A DNA stretch of 64,000 bases from Candidatus Flexifilum breve (GCA_016717205.1 JADKGC010000003.1:186001-250000); one strand, 5' to 3'; shown: positions 11,467 through 20,421, counted from the first letter of the stretch. Notes: generated by a model from the letters alone, not told the origin. Numbers and translations are program-made.

Positions 11467-12498
11467 ATGACGATGACAAAACTCCGCTTTGGCATGTTTG
11501 GCACGGGCTTCTGGTCGACGTTTCAGCTCAATGGCTGGAACGAGACGGGGGAAGTCGAATGTGTTGCGCTGTACAACCGCACGAAGTCGAAGGCGCTGCG
11601 GCTCGCCGAGCAGTTCGGCATTGCCGCCGAGCATGTCTACGATGATCCGGCGGCGCTGCTCGCCAACGAGCAGCTCGACTTTGTCGATATTTGCACCGCT
11701 ATCGAAACGCACTACCCGCTCACGCAGATGGCTGCCGACCGTGGACTCGCCGTCGTCTGTCAGAAGCCGATGGCCACTACGCTGGTCGAATGCGCGGCGC
11801 TGGTCGAGGTGTGTAAAGTGGCCAACGTTCCGCTCTACATCAATGAGAACTGGCGCTGGCAGTACCCGATGCGCCAGTTGAAAGCGGCGCTGGATACCGG
11901 GCGTATTGGTCAGGTGTTTCGCGCCCGTATCGACTACCGCACCAATTTCCCGGTATTCGACAACCAGCCATTTCTCAAAGATGTCGAGCAGTTCATCCTG
12001 TCCGATATCGGCAGCCATATATTAGACACCGCGCGCTTCTTGTTCGGTGACGCGACGCATCTCACCTGCCAGACATACCGCGTTCACAGCGATATCAAGG
12101 GCGAAGATGTGGCGACGGTCATGCTCCACATGCAGAGCGGCGCGACCGTCGTATGTGAGATGAGCTATGCCAGCCGCCGCGAACATGATCGCTTTCCAGA
12201 GACTTATGTGCAAATCGAAGGTGATCGCGGCTTCCTGGAGCTCGGCCCTGACTACTGGATTCGGGAAACGACCGACGCGGGCACATTGTCGACGCGCCAC
12301 AAGCCGCCGCGCTACTCGTGGGCCGACCCGGCTTACGACATTGTGCATTCCAGCATCGTGCCCGCGCAGCGAAACATCGCGCGCGCGCTCAAGGGGTTGG
12401 AACATGGCGAAACCAATGGCGACGATAACCTCAAGACCATGCAGTTGGTCTACAAGGCCTACGAATCAGCAGGGGAACATCGCGTGATCGCGCTCTAG
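11467..12498 (+). CDS. apsD: Gfo/Idh/MocA-family oxidoreductase, probable D-apiose dehydrogenase
   Basis: This 343-residue protein has the N-terminal Rossmann fold FGMFGTGFW (residues 8-16) and the family motif CQKPM, with Lys100-Pro101 in the place of the usual EKP. The C-terminal half has the substrate-site segment LSDIGSHILDTARF with Asp181 and His185. Apiose dehydrogenase (D-apiose to D-apionolactone) belongs to this family, and this gene completes the set of enzymes needed from sugar to 3-oxo-isoapionate. It starts at the base after the TIM-barrel stop. Gfo/Idh proteins have broad substrates, so the call relies on the operon. Confidence 0.65.
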   Translation: MTMTKLRFGMFGTGFWSTFQLNGWNETGEVECVALYNRTKSKALRLAEQFGIAAEHVYDDPAALLANEQLDFVDICTAIETHYPLTQMAADRGLAVVCQKPMATTLVECAALVEVCKVANVPLYINENWRWQYPMRQLKAALDTGRIGQVFRARIDYRTNFPVFDNQPFLKDVEQFILSDIGSHILDTARFLFGDATHLTCQTYRVHSDIKGEDVATVMLHMQSGATVVCEMSYASRREHDRFPETYVQIEGDRGFLELGPDYWIRETTDAGTLSTRHKPPRYSWADPAYDIVHSSIVPAQRNIARALKGLEHGETNGDDNLKTMQLVYKAYESAGEHRVIAL

Positions 12499-12741
12499 GC
12501 GCTTTTCAGCTTCTGCTACAGCACGCTCTGGAAGGCGATGGCTCTGCATCGGGGCAACAGAAAGCCCTCAAGGATGCCTGCGGCTGATCGAGTGAGTGGC
12601 GGCGAGTCCTACTGCCCGTAGCAGCAAGCACCGCATCCGCACCTCATCGCCATCGTGGAATACATCACCGAGCAGATCGCGCCGGGCGACCAAATCGCAG
12701 ATCGACCCTTGTAAAGGTCAATCAGCGATTTTTTTACTACC
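12499..12741. other. Intergenic stretch between apsD and the IS element
   Basis: No convincing gene. Around 12625-12713 one forward frame reads a short protein-like tail (IVEYITEQIAPGDQIADRPL then stop), which may be a remnant of a coding region cut by rearrangement near the IS, but it is too short to identify. Confidence 0.3.
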
Positions 12742-12820
12742 TAACGTCAGTTAGGGATAAGCTGCTTGTTGATCCATCTGCATCTGCGCCCCTATTGTGA
12801 TCACCCGCCAAACCGCTCAG

Positions 12821-12838
12821 GACGAGGCATGCCTCGTC
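12821..12838. repeat. 18-bp perfect palindrome, member of the GTCCCTACA intergenic hairpin family
   Basis: GACGAGGCATGCCTCGTC is a perfect palindrome followed by CCTACA. The GTCCCTACA end recurs at 25586, 58246 and 63158. This copy sits inside the left part of the IS region. Confidence 0.6.
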
Positions 12839-12861
12839 CCTACACAGACGCACTTATCTGT

Positions 12862-12892
12862 CTCCCCTCCCCAGTCGGCTGAGGAGAGGACA
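12862..12892. repeat. Inner inverted repeat, left copy
   Basis: The 31-base stretch is almost the reverse complement of 14069-14100, sharing CTCCCCTCCC, a short variable centre and CGGCTGAGGAGAGGACA. The pair brackets the transposase gene closely. Confidence 0.6.
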
Positions 12893-12897
12893 TATTG

Positions 12898-13992
12898 TCA
12901 AGTGAGCCGTGTGTCTGGGATAAACGTAAAGCCTAGACACACGGTGTGCCGTTGAACGACTTGCGCGAAGTAACGTAGGCCTTCCCGAAAGAGACTCCAC
13001 AGGCGCCGGAAAGTACCGTTGGGACGGCGCACGAGGGGTTGAGCACAGCCCGCCGCCACCGCTTGACTGCCGAGCGCCACCATCCAAGTGTAAGCAATGG
13101 CCAAGAGAATGAGGAGGTTGGCGACGTGGTGCGGAGAACGCAGGCGACTGTCGCCCCAATGCCAACCGCCGCTTTTCAGGTCCCGGAAACTCTGTTCCTG
13201 CCAATTGCGCCGGGCATACTCGTGTCCGGTAAGCCGTTCATCATTGGTCATCAACGCCCACGGTTGGTCGTAACCGATGCCCCATAACGCGCGGGCGTGA
13301 GCCGGAATGCGTCCGCGCTGCTTGAAGACCTGTCCCGATTGCATCCACACCTCGCCCGGTTGGACTTGTTGAGCGATGGTATAGTCCCCGTCGGCGGTGA
13401 CGATTTTGGTTTGACAGGTGACGCGGAACAAATAGCGCCAGTGCAGCGCCTCGCCCACCCGACACAAGGCCGGCGAACAGCCAATCCCTCGGTCGGCTAA
13501 CACCAAGACCGACCTATCATCGCCGATTCCCGCTTGCACCTGTTCCAGCAACCTGCGGATCATCCCGACTTGCCCGTCTGCCGGATACTCAGCTGCGCTG
13601 TTGGCACGGTAAGTGCGCCACGCTAAGGGCAAACACCGGCCTTGCCACGCCAGTCCCACCAGCATCACCCCGATGCGGTCGTGGAGTTTGGTTTCATCCA
13701 CCAGCAGCGTGATGTGTTTTTCGCCCACCCTGCTGATGACCCAACCACTCCAGGCCTTGAAAAATCCCGCCCAATCCAGTCCATCGTTGGCCAACCAGCG
13801 CCGAAACCGGCGCGCCGTGCTTTCCACTTGTTCTCCGCAACTCACCTTCCGGGCAATCGCCCCTTGCTGGCAGCTTTCGGCTTGCAGCACCCCGTAGCTA
13901 AACAAGGCGACATTGGCTTGCTGCCAGCTATTGAGGCACGGCAAGTGGGCTGACAACAGCTGCTCAAATTGGTACAGTAGTTCGTAGTTCAT
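12898..13992 (-). CDS. IS4-family DDE transposase
   Basis: This 364-residue transposase cuts and rejoins the ends of its own IS. The catalytic triad can be read: Asp99 in TLLVDETKL, Asp167 in VLVLADRGI, and the IS4 signature Y-(2)-R-(3)-E-(6)-K formed by Tyr259, Arg262, Glu266 and Lys273 in YARRNWQEQSFRDLK. Length and intact motifs suggest a functional enzyme. The ATG is at 13992, and the stop lies just inside the left inner repeat. It is the only transposase in the window and separates the apiose operon from the MerR/SDR pair. Confidence 0.93.
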   Translation of the reverse strand: MNYELLYQFEQLLSAHLPCLNSWQQANVALFSYGVLQAESCQQGAIARKVSCGEQVESTARRFRRWLANDGLDWAGFFKAWSGWVISRVGEKHITLLVDETKLHDRIGVMLVGLAWQGRCLPLAWRTYRANSAAEYPADGQVGMIRRLLEQVQAGIGDDRSVLVLADRGIGCSPALCRVGEALHWRYLFRVTCQTKIVTADGDYTIAQQVQPGEVWMQSGQVFKQRGRIPAHARALWGIGYDQPWALMTNDERLTGHEYARRNWQEQSFRDLKSGGWHWGDSRLRSPHHVANLLILLAIAYTWMVALGSQAVAAGCAQPLVRRPNGTFRRLWSLFREGLRYFAQVVQRHTVCLGFTFIPDTRLT

Positions 13993-14068
13993 CGTTCTTC
14001 TCTGGTCTTCTTGGTCGATTTCCAGTGTGAACGATGAATGGCTTCCTTTTCAACCCCTTTTCCAAACC

Positions 14069-14100
14069 TGTCCTCTCCTCAGCCGAATTCGGGGAGGGGG
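14069..14100. repeat. Inner inverted repeat, right copy, with hairpin centre
   Basis: This stretch begins TGTCCTCTCCTCAGCCG and continues into a GAATTC-centred GC-rich run. It matches 12862-12892 in inverse orientation and resembles other GGGGAGGGG-type intergenic hairpins in the window (44794, 36854). Confidence 0.6.
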
Positions 14101-14289
14101 CGGGGGTGGGGTCGGATACACAGGGCAGTCACGCAAAATCATCGCCACTCGGCTGTTTTATCCCTAACTGACGTTACCTAGATGTGAGCACCGCGTTCAT
14201 GTTGGCCAATCGCGCGGTAGGATTTCGGCTCCGTTGGCCGGGCAAAGATTAGAATCAGCCTAGATTGTCGACAAGCGTTTGAGACCCCC

Positions 14290-14320
14290 TTGACCTAGAG
14301 CGCTCTAGGTATGCAATACT
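14290..14320 (+). promoter_or_regulatory. MerR-type promoter/operator
   Basis: A -35 box TTGACC (14290-14295) and a -10 box AATACT (14315-14320) are separated by 19 bp, the overlong spacing that MerR-family activators compensate by twisting DNA. The spacer carries the perfect 18-bp palindrome ACCTAGAGCGCTCTAGGT (14293-14310). It lies 31 bases upstream of the merR-type ATG. Confidence 0.85.
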
Positions 14321-14350
14321 GCGTCTACATGGTGAAAATTGGAGAGAGCA

Positions 14351-14782
14351 ATGCATTACTTTACGCTGCAGGAAGTGGTTAAGCGCAGTGGACTGAGTGA
14401 ACATACGCTTCGCTATTATGAGCGCATCGGCTTACTCGACGAAGTCCAGCGTGACGACAGCAGCGGACATCGGAGATATACCGAGGAAGATCTCCGCATC
14501 ATCGAGGCCTTGGCGTGCTTACGAGCCACTGGGATGTCGATTGATGATATGCGGAGGTACCGTGAACTCCATAAGGACGGCCTTGACGGGGCACGAGAGC
14601 AGGTCGAGCTGTTCGAAGCGCATCGGCAAAAGCTGGAGCTCGAACTGGCGAAGAAACAGGAACATCTGCGTTATCTTGAGTACAAAGTCGCCTTCTGGAA
14701 AGCGGTACTGGCGGGTGATTCCGCAAAAGTGAGTGAAATCGGCATGGTCACCGCGGGAATGGTAAAACAGCTCGTGAAGTAG
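14351..14782 (+). CDS. MerR-family transcriptional regulator
   Basis: This 143-residue regulator has an N-terminal winged helix-turn-helix (TLQEVVKRSGLSEHTLRYYERIG, residues about 4-26) with the conserved R-Y-Y-E-R recognition helix. A long coiled-coil helix follows (about residues 75-115, rich in E, K and L). No cysteine pair for metal binding is seen in the effector region, which argues against a metal sensor. It resembles the aldehyde/electrophile-type MerR proteins that control oxidoreductases. The ATG at 14351 follows GGAGAGA at 14341. The palindrome just upstream implies autoregulation and probably control of the SDR gene that follows. Confidence 0.88.
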   Translation: MHYFTLQEVVKRSGLSEHTLRYYERIGLLDEVQRDDSSGHRRYTEEDLRIIEALACLRATGMSIDDMRRYRELHKDGLDGAREQVELFEAHRQKLELELAKKQEHLRYLEYKVAFWKAVLAGDSAKVSEIGMVTAGMVKQLVK

Positions 14783-14948
14783 CCCGCGGGCACAACTCAG
14801 TCAGGGACATCGCCGCATGACGACGGCTATCCCCTTCCCTCTCCGGTAAGTTCAGATATTTGCGGCTTTACTTGGGGTTGCAGCTTGCCTGCAGCCAGAT
14901 TTTGCTTTGCAACTCGCGCTTGAGCGCACAACGATAAGGAGAACTATC

Positions 14949-15896
14949 ATGGCGCAGTGGACTACACAGGACATCCCGAACCAACAGGGGCGACTGGTGG
15001 TTGTAACAGGCACCGGCGGCTTAGGCTATGAAGATGCGGTGGCGCTGACGCGCGCCGGAGCCGATGTGATCATCGCCGGGCGCAATCCAGCCAAAGGTGT
15101 CGAAGCTGTCGGTAAAATTCGCGCCGAAAATCCGCGTGCCAGCGTCCGCTTTGAGGTGCTGGACCTCGCGAATCTCGCGTCGGTGGCGGCGTTCGGTCAA
15201 CGGATGCAGGTTGAACACCCGCGCTTAGACCTCCTGATCAACAATGCAGCCGTCATGGCACCGCCCCAGCGCCAAGTCACAGCTGACGGCTTTGAACTGC
15301 AGTTCGGTACGAATTATCTGGGGCACTTCGCCCTTACAGCCCACTTACTGCCGCTGCTGCGGCGCGGACACAATCCGCGGGTGGTCAACGTCGCCAGTAT
15401 CGCGGCGAACAACGGCGTGATCCGCTTTGATGATGTGCAGGCGGAACACTCGTACAGCCCGATGGCCGTCTACGGGCAGTCGAAACTCGCTAACTTGCTG
15501 TTCTCCTTCGAACTTCAACGGCGCAGTGACGCGGCGGGCTGGACTCTTTTGAGCATCGCGGCTCATCCGGGTATCTCGCGCACAGAGTTGATTCCCAACG
15601 GGGCCGGGTCGAACAGCCGGAGCGGACTTCTGCGACGCTTTCTCGGTCCGCTTCTGTTTCAACCCGCCGCCCAGGGCGCTCTGCCGACGCTGTACGCGGC
15701 CACCGCTCCCGAGGCCAAGGGCGGCGGCTATTATGGGCCGAATAGTCTGGGCGAAACACGGGGATTTCCGAAAGCGGCAAACATTCCAGCGCCAGCTCTG
15801 GATGTCAATGTCGCTGCCCGCCTGTGGACGGTATCGGAAGAATTAACGGGAGTGACTTATCCGGAGGTCACGGTTAGAACGGAAATGCACAGCTAA
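14949..15896 (+). CDS. Short-chain dehydrogenase/reductase
   Basis: This 315-residue NAD(P)-dependent oxidoreductase has the cofactor loop TGTGGLGY (residues 20-27), NNAAV (98-102), and the catalytic set Ser150, Tyr175 and Lys179 (YGQSK). The length and C-terminal pattern resemble retinol-dehydrogenase-like or WW-domain-oxidoreductase-like bacterial SDRs. The ATG at 14949 has a strong AAGGAGA (14936-14942). It lies 166 bases after the merR-type gene, so it may be co-transcribed from the MerR promoter. Such pairs often detoxify reactive carbonyl compounds; the substrate here is unknown. Confidence 0.88.
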   Translation: MAQWTTQDIPNQQGRLVVVTGTGGLGYEDAVALTRAGADVIIAGRNPAKGVEAVGKIRAENPRASVRFEVLDLANLASVAAFGQRMQVEHPRLDLLINNAAVMAPPQRQVTADGFELQFGTNYLGHFALTAHLLPLLRRGHNPRVVNVASIAANNGVIRFDDVQAEHSYSPMAVYGQSKLANLLFSFELQRRSDAAGWTLLSIAAHPGISRTELIPNGAGSNSRSGLLRRFLGPLLFQPAAQGALPTLYAATAPEAKGGGYYGPNSLGETRGFPKAANIPAPALDVNVAARLWTVSEELTGVTYPEVTVRTEMHS

Positions 15897-15912
15897 GGGA
15901 GAATCTGCGCGA

Positions 15913-15942
15913 GAGCTTCGCCCGCAGTCGGGGGTGAAGCTC
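15913..15942 (+). terminator. Hairpin after the SDR gene
   Basis: GAGCTTC at 15913-15919 pairs with GAAGCTC at 15936-15942, and inner C and G runs extend the stem. There is no T-run, so termination strength is uncertain. Confidence 0.45.
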
Positions 15943-16068
15943 ATCGCGCCCCAGACAAGGTTCGATGTTTTCAGAAGTTCGCCCTTCAGACGACCCCGTC
16001 TTCGCAAATCGAATAACAGGTGAGCGGTCGAGCAGGAGCTTCCCTCCCCTTTGCGGTCAGTGTCGATG

Positions 16069-16425
16069 CTAAGCGAGATCCTCGGAACGCAGGCGTTCTG
16101 ACAACACGCGCATGACAGTCAGCGCAAAATTAGGCGTCTGCTGCACCATGTAGTTGAAGCGGTCCTCATTCACCTTCGCGAGTTTGCAGGCAGTCTTCGC
16201 TACCGCATCGCCCAAACGTGGTTGGTGTTCGATCAACCCCATTTCGCCGAAAATCTCGCCCGGTCCGCACGCGCGCACCAGCCGACCTTGAACAAAAATG
16301 TTCACCTCACCTTCGATCACGGCAAACATGCTGTCAGCCGGGTCGTCCTGATGAAAGATATGCTCACCTTCGGCGTAACTGATCGGGTCTTTGATGTGAC
16401 GGAATATATTGGTGGTCGTAGGCAT
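16069..16425 (-). CDS. Stand-alone cyclic-nucleotide-binding domain protein
   Basis: This 118-residue protein consists only of a CRP-type cNMP-binding beta-roll: EGEHIFHQDDPADSMFAVIEGEV, then GPGEIFGEMGLIEHQPR (phosphate-binding cassette) and a C-terminal helix. No helix-turn-helix follows, so it is not a DNA-binding CRP. The cassette arginine is present (QPR), which is compatible with ligand binding. It may act by protein interaction, or it may be a remnant of a longer protein, though both ends look natural. The start was chosen at the ATG (16425); a TTG two codons upstream is possible. It is transcribed divergently from the PHP gene. Confidence 0.85.
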   Translation of the reverse strand: MPTTTNIFRHIKDPISYAEGEHIFHQDDPADSMFAVIEGEVNIFVQGRLVRACGPGEIFGEMGLIEHQPRLGDAVAKTACKLAKVNEDRFNYMVQQTPNFALTVMRVLSERLRSEDLA

Positions 16426-16814
16426 CGCCAACTCTGCTCTCTTAAACTGTATTCATTCTGGTGATCAGATAGGATGCCAAACGCATGTAAACATTCTGCG
16501 GAATCTTCTGTAAGGTTGTATTAAAGTTCCGTTTCAAACGAGCGCATAGATTCAGCCGAGCGCTTCAGCTCACCTTGGTCAACTGATCCCGTCAGACCTG
16601 TCACCATGTACTTGTCAATGCAATCCTGTTCAATTCTCAGTCCGCCCCGGTCGGCGGCGACCGGGAGTGATCGGCAGCACGCCCATAAAACTCCTCGCCT
16701 GTTCGGTTGATGGTTCGGTGCTGCGGTTCGCCGGTGGTACAATCAGCCTGTGTTACACGCGCTGCCCGCGTCGGCGCGCGTCTTCTTCTAAGCAGCAGAT
16801 GGGAAGCGCCTCAC
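16426..16814. other. Divergent intergenic region
   Basis: About 390 bases between the minus-strand cNMP-binding gene and the plus-strand PHP gene; it must hold both promoters. I see no convincing -35/-10 pair, palindrome or RNA. A 73-codon open frame on the minus strand (16521-16742) has no recognisable content. Confidence 0.4.
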
Positions 16815-18212
16815 ATGACTGATGCACAGCCTCTGATCATCAACGGTCGGCTAACCCCCGATCAAACGCTGACATATGTGCATGTGCCGTTCACGGTGCC
16901 AGAGGACATTGAGCGTATTGAGGTAGCCTACAGCTACGACGCGGCGATCAGTTCCGATCCGCTGGTCTCAGGCGGCAACACCATCGACATAGGCATCTTC
17001 GATCCGCGGGGCGTCGACTTCCTCAAGGCAGGGTATCGCGGGTGGAGCGGCAGCGCCCGCCGCGAATTCAGCGTGGGGCGCACAACTGCCACCCCCGGTT
17101 ACATGCCGGGGACGATCTTTGCCGGAACGTGGAATATCTGCCTTGGGGCGTACAAAGTCGCCCCGCAGGGCTGCAATTATCAGCTCGACATCCGCCTGAT
17201 CCCCGCAATTGAGGGCGCCGATCCCGGTCTGCCCGCCCGGCTGCCGTTGGACGATAGCAAAACGCTCCCGATCAAGCCGGATGGCTGGTACTTTGGGGAG
17301 CTTCACTGCCACACGATCAACAGTGACGGGGATTCGACCTCGGCGGAGATCGTCGCACGAGCCGAAGCGCTCGGCCTCGATTTTCTCGCTATCATGGATC
17401 ACAACAATCTGACGCATCAGGTCGACCTCAACGGCCTGCAGAGCCAAACGCGGCTGCTGCTCATTCCCGGCTACGAAGTGACGACTTACTACGGTCATTG
17501 GAACATCTGGGGCGACGGCGCATGGGTCGATTTCCGCGTCCAGCAGCCCGCGGATCTCGCCCGCGCCATCGCCTTTGCGCGTGAGCAGGGTTACCTTGTC
17601 TCGTGTAACCATCCGCGCCCATTTGGGCCAGATTGGGCGTTTCCCCAAGTCACCGGCTACGACTGTGTCGAAGTATGGAATGGTCCGTGGGAACTGCTCA
17701 ACCCGCTCTGTCTCGCCTTCTGGGAGGCGCGTTTGCAGCGGGGTGAGCGACTGGTCGCCGTCGGCGGCAGCGATCATCATTTCTCGCACCAAGCGCACGA
17801 ACATCAACTGGGCACCCCAACCGTCGCGGTGTATATCGCCCCTGATCAGCGGCCAACCGCACGCCGCCTCCGCGACGCCCTCCGCGCGGGTCACTGTTTC
17901 ATCACCGAGCGCCCGACCGGGCCGCGGCTCACCCTGCGCTCCGGCGCCGCGATCATGGGCGACAGTTTGCCACTCATGGACCGGCTCATGCTGGAAATCG
18001 ACGTGCAGCATGGCGCGGGGACGACCTTGCAGATCCTCGGCACACATGGCGAAATTCGCACCCTTGCAATTGAACAGGACAGCGTACAATTAGCGCTGGA
18101 TATTGCTCTCGCGGGCAGCAGTTACATACGCGCCCAGTTGAGCGATCCGGCGAGCGGTCACCTCCGCGCGCTCACCAATCCGCTGTATTTTGACAGGCAC
18201 GAACACAGGTAG
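16815..18212 (+). CDS. CehA/McbA-family PHP-domain metallohydrolase
   Basis: This 465-residue protein has an N-terminal beta-sandwich-like region (about 1-150) and a PHP metal-dependent hydrolase domain: GELHCHTINSDGDS supplies the H-x-H pair, AIMDHNNLTH the D-H pair, NHPRPFG and GGSDHH further metal ligands. CehA/McbA members hydrolyse carbamate esters, phosphoesters and related bonds; the natural substrate here is unknown. No signal peptide is seen from the ATG at 16815, so it is probably cytoplasmic. It sits six bases before the DUF5054 gene, suggesting a two-gene unit that trims a modified sugar. An in-frame upstream extension to 16707 is compositionally unlike the family and was not used. 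Confidence 0.85.
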   Translation: MTDAQPLIINGRLTPDQTLTYVHVPFTVPEDIERIEVAYSYDAAISSDPLVSGGNTIDIGIFDPRGVDFLKAGYRGWSGSARREFSVGRTTATPGYMPGTIFAGTWNICLGAYKVAPQGCNYQLDIRLIPAIEGADPGLPARLPLDDSKTLPIKPDGWYFGELHCHTINSDGDSTSAEIVARAEALGLDFLAIMDHNNLTHQVDLNGLQSQTRLLLIPGYEVTTYYGHWNIWGDGAWVDFRVQQPADLARAIAFAREQGYLVSCNHPRPFGPDWAFPQVTGYDCVEVWNGPWELLNPLCLAFWEARLQRGERLVAVGGSDHHFSHQAHEHQLGTPTVAVYIAPDQRPTARRLRDALRAGHCFITERPTGPRLTLRSGAAIMGDSLPLMDRLMLEIDVQHGAGTTLQILGTHGEIRTLAIEQDSVQLALDIALAGSSYIRAQLSDPASGHLRALTNPLYFDRHEHR

Positions 18213-18218
18213 ATATAG

Positions 18219-20249
18219 ATGCAGACATCGGATCACGGCGCGTCAGTGGAGAAGATCCATCTCGTCTTCAAGACTCATCTCGACTTAGGCTTCACGAATC
18301 TGGCGCGGGTCGTCTTCCGCCACTACATGGACGACTTCATCCCGGCGGCGCTGCGTCTTGCCCAGCTCACGCGCGAACGCGGCACCTCGGATCGCTTCGT
18401 GTGGACGACCGGATCATGGCTGATCTATCACTATCTGGAACAGGCAGCCAGCGCCGACCGCCGCCTGATGGAAGATGCTATCGCGGCAGGCGATATCGCC
18501 TGGCACGCCCTGCCCTTCACCACGCATACCGAACTCCTGGATGCGGATCTCTTCGGCTTCGGGTTGAGCATCGCGCAGACGCTGGATCGACGTTTTGGGC
18601 GGAGCACGATTGCCGCCAAAATGACCGATGTGCCGGGGCATACGCGCGGCATCGTCCCATTGATGGCGGAAGCGGGTATCAAGCTGATGCACATCGGCGT
18701 CAACGAAGCGTCGACCATGCCGCACGTTCCGCCCGTGTTCCGCTGGCGCGATGCAGCGTCCGGCCACGAACTAATCATGATCTACGAGCATCATTACGGC
18801 GGGCTGGTGCAGGTGCTCGGCCTGCGCGCTGCGCTGGTGCTGCAAATGACGGGCGACAACATCGGCCCGCCCAACCTCGCCGCGCTGGATGCTGTCTATC
18901 ACGAACTGCATGCACGCTTTCCCAATGCCCAGATCACGCCGACTACGCTCGACACGTTTGCCAGCGCGCTTGAAAGCGTGCGCGATCAACTGCCCGTCAT
19001 CACTGACGAGATCGGCGATTCGTGGATTCACGGCGTCGGCACCGATCCGCAGAAGGTCAAGGCGTGGCGTGAACTCGTGCGCCTGCGCCGTACCATTGCG
19101 CAAGCGGGCACAGCAGATCTCACGTCCGCGGCGTGGTTCGCCTTTCAGGATGCGCTGCTGTGCGCCGCCGAGCATACGTGGGGCATGGATACCAAGCTGC
19201 ACCTGCCAAACTATACGGCCTACACTGCCGACGAACTCGCCGCCGTCCGCGCGACGCCCATGTTTCAGACGATGGCCTCGTCGTGGACAGAACAGCGCGC
19301 CTATCTCGATCAGGCAGTCAGCGCGCTGGAAGGGACACGCTGGCACGAACGCGCCCGCGCGGCCTTGGCTCCCGACGCAGCTCCGGCGCTGCCAAAGTTG
19401 ACGCCGCCTGCACCCCTCCACATCGAAACGCCGCATTTGCTGGTCGACTTTGACGCCCAATCAGGCGCGATCAGCGGCTTGGTCACACGGGCTGATGGTC
19501 GCATCTGGGCAGCGCCCGATCACCGGCTGGCGCTGTTCCGCTATCAAACGTTCGACGCTGCGGACTATGATCGTTTCTGGGACGAGTATATCCAGAGCAA
19601 AGACCGGGAAACCGTCACCGCGTGGGCGCGCTACGATTATGGCAAGCCCGGGATCGCGGGGAAGGCGCGCTCTAGCGCACCGACGCCCGCCCAGGTGGTC
19701 GGCTTGTCAAGTACGCGCGCAGACGAGGGCACGACCGTCATCATGCAGCTCAAGCTGCCGGATGCCTGGTCAAGCTTGTACGGCGCGCCGCCCCTGATCC
19801 TCGTCAGTTACCACATTCACGAAAATCACCCACTGATAGATGTACGCCTAATGTGGGCGGACAAGCCCGCGTGCCGTCTACCGGAAGCGCTGTGGCTGTC
19901 GTTCCAACCGCTGGCGCCGGCTGCCCGGTGGCGCTTCGAGAAGCTCAATCAGTGGGTCGACCCGACGGGGGTCGTTTCTGGCGGCAGTCGGGGTCTACAC
20001 GCCGTGTTTGACCGCGTCACCTGCGCGGCTGAAACAATGCAGCTCCAGATCACCACACGCGATGCGCCGCTGGTCGCGCCGGGTGCGCCCGCCTTGCTGC
20101 GCTTCCCGAATGTGCCGCCGGATATGTCTGGTGGAGTTCACATCAATCTCTTCAACAATGCGTGGGGGACAAACTTCCCGCAGTGGAACGAGGGAAACGC
20201 TGCGTTCGGTTTCCAACTGGAGTGGATGCCGCTTTCAGACATTCCGTAA
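18219..20249 (+). CDS. DUF5054-family protein (GH38-like)
   Basis: This 676-residue protein begins HLVFKTHLDLGFTNLA, a hallmark of the DUF5054 family, whose N-terminal barrel resembles the deacetylase-like fold of GH38 alpha-mannosidases. Other supporting stretches are WTTGSWLIYHYLE, MTDVPGHTRGIVPLMAEAGI and the metal-site-like TDEIGDSWIHGVGTDP near residue 260. The C-terminal half is a beta-sandwich typical of GH38 relatives. No signal peptide is seen. Activity is undetermined for the family; hydrolysis of a glycoside is the natural guess. It probably works with the PHP hydrolase six bases upstream. Confidence 0.8.
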   Translation: MQTSDHGASVEKIHLVFKTHLDLGFTNLARVVFRHYMDDFIPAALRLAQLTRERGTSDRFVWTTGSWLIYHYLEQAASADRRLMEDAIAAGDIAWHALPFTTHTELLDADLFGFGLSIAQTLDRRFGRSTIAAKMTDVPGHTRGIVPLMAEAGIKLMHIGVNEASTMPHVPPVFRWRDAASGHELIMIYEHHYGGLVQVLGLRAALVLQMTGDNIGPPNLAALDAVYHELHARFPNAQITPTTLDTFASALESVRDQLPVITDEIGDSWIHGVGTDPQKVKAWRELVRLRRTIAQAGTADLTSAAWFAFQDALLCAAEHTWGMDTKLHLPNYTAYTADELAAVRATPMFQTMASSWTEQRAYLDQAVSALEGTRWHERARAALAPDAAPALPKLTPPAPLHIETPHLLVDFDAQSGAISGLVTRADGRIWAAPDHRLALFRYQTFDAADYDRFWDEYIQSKDRETVTAWARYDYGKPGIAGKARSSAPTPAQVVGLSSTRADEGTTVIMQLKLPDAWSSLYGAPPLILVSYHIHENHPLIDVRLMWADKPACRLPEALWLSFQPLAPAARWRFEKLNQWVDPTGVVSGGSRGLHAVFDRVTCAAETMQLQITTRDAPLVAPGAPALLRFPNVPPDMSGGVHINLFNNAWGTNFPQWNEGNAAFGFQLEWMPLSDIP

Positions 20250-20421
20250 GCCGCTAACCAGCCGGGAATCTGGATATAACAACAGAAGCTACGTAGCGAT
20301 TGACCTGCCTTGGCCTGTTTTGTCGGATTGTGGACACTGGCTTAGTGCTGGCTATACCGTGGGCTACAATGGATGCAGCGCACTTCAATCGGAAGTAGAA
20401 GAACGTTTTTGACGTCCCACC

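Larger units (their letters stand above)
12742..14176 (-). mobile_element. IS4-family insertion sequence with 19-bp inverted ends
   Basis: The sequence TAACGTCAGTTAGGGATAA at 12742-12760 recurs inverted at 14158-14176, enclosing one transposase gene on the minus strand. The spacing, about 1.43 kb, suits an IS4-family element. Inside these ends lies a second inverted pair (12862-12892 and 14069-14100). Flanking bases do not show a target duplication of the 9-12 bp expected for IS4: left ttttactacc, right cctagatgtg. The boundaries are therefore provisional; the inner pair could mark a shorter true element. No second copy is present in the window. Confidence 0.7.

Noticed and set aside
16521..16742. 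Possible 73-residue minus-strand gene
   Set aside because: No conserved content; it lies in the divergent promoter region and has no good start signal.
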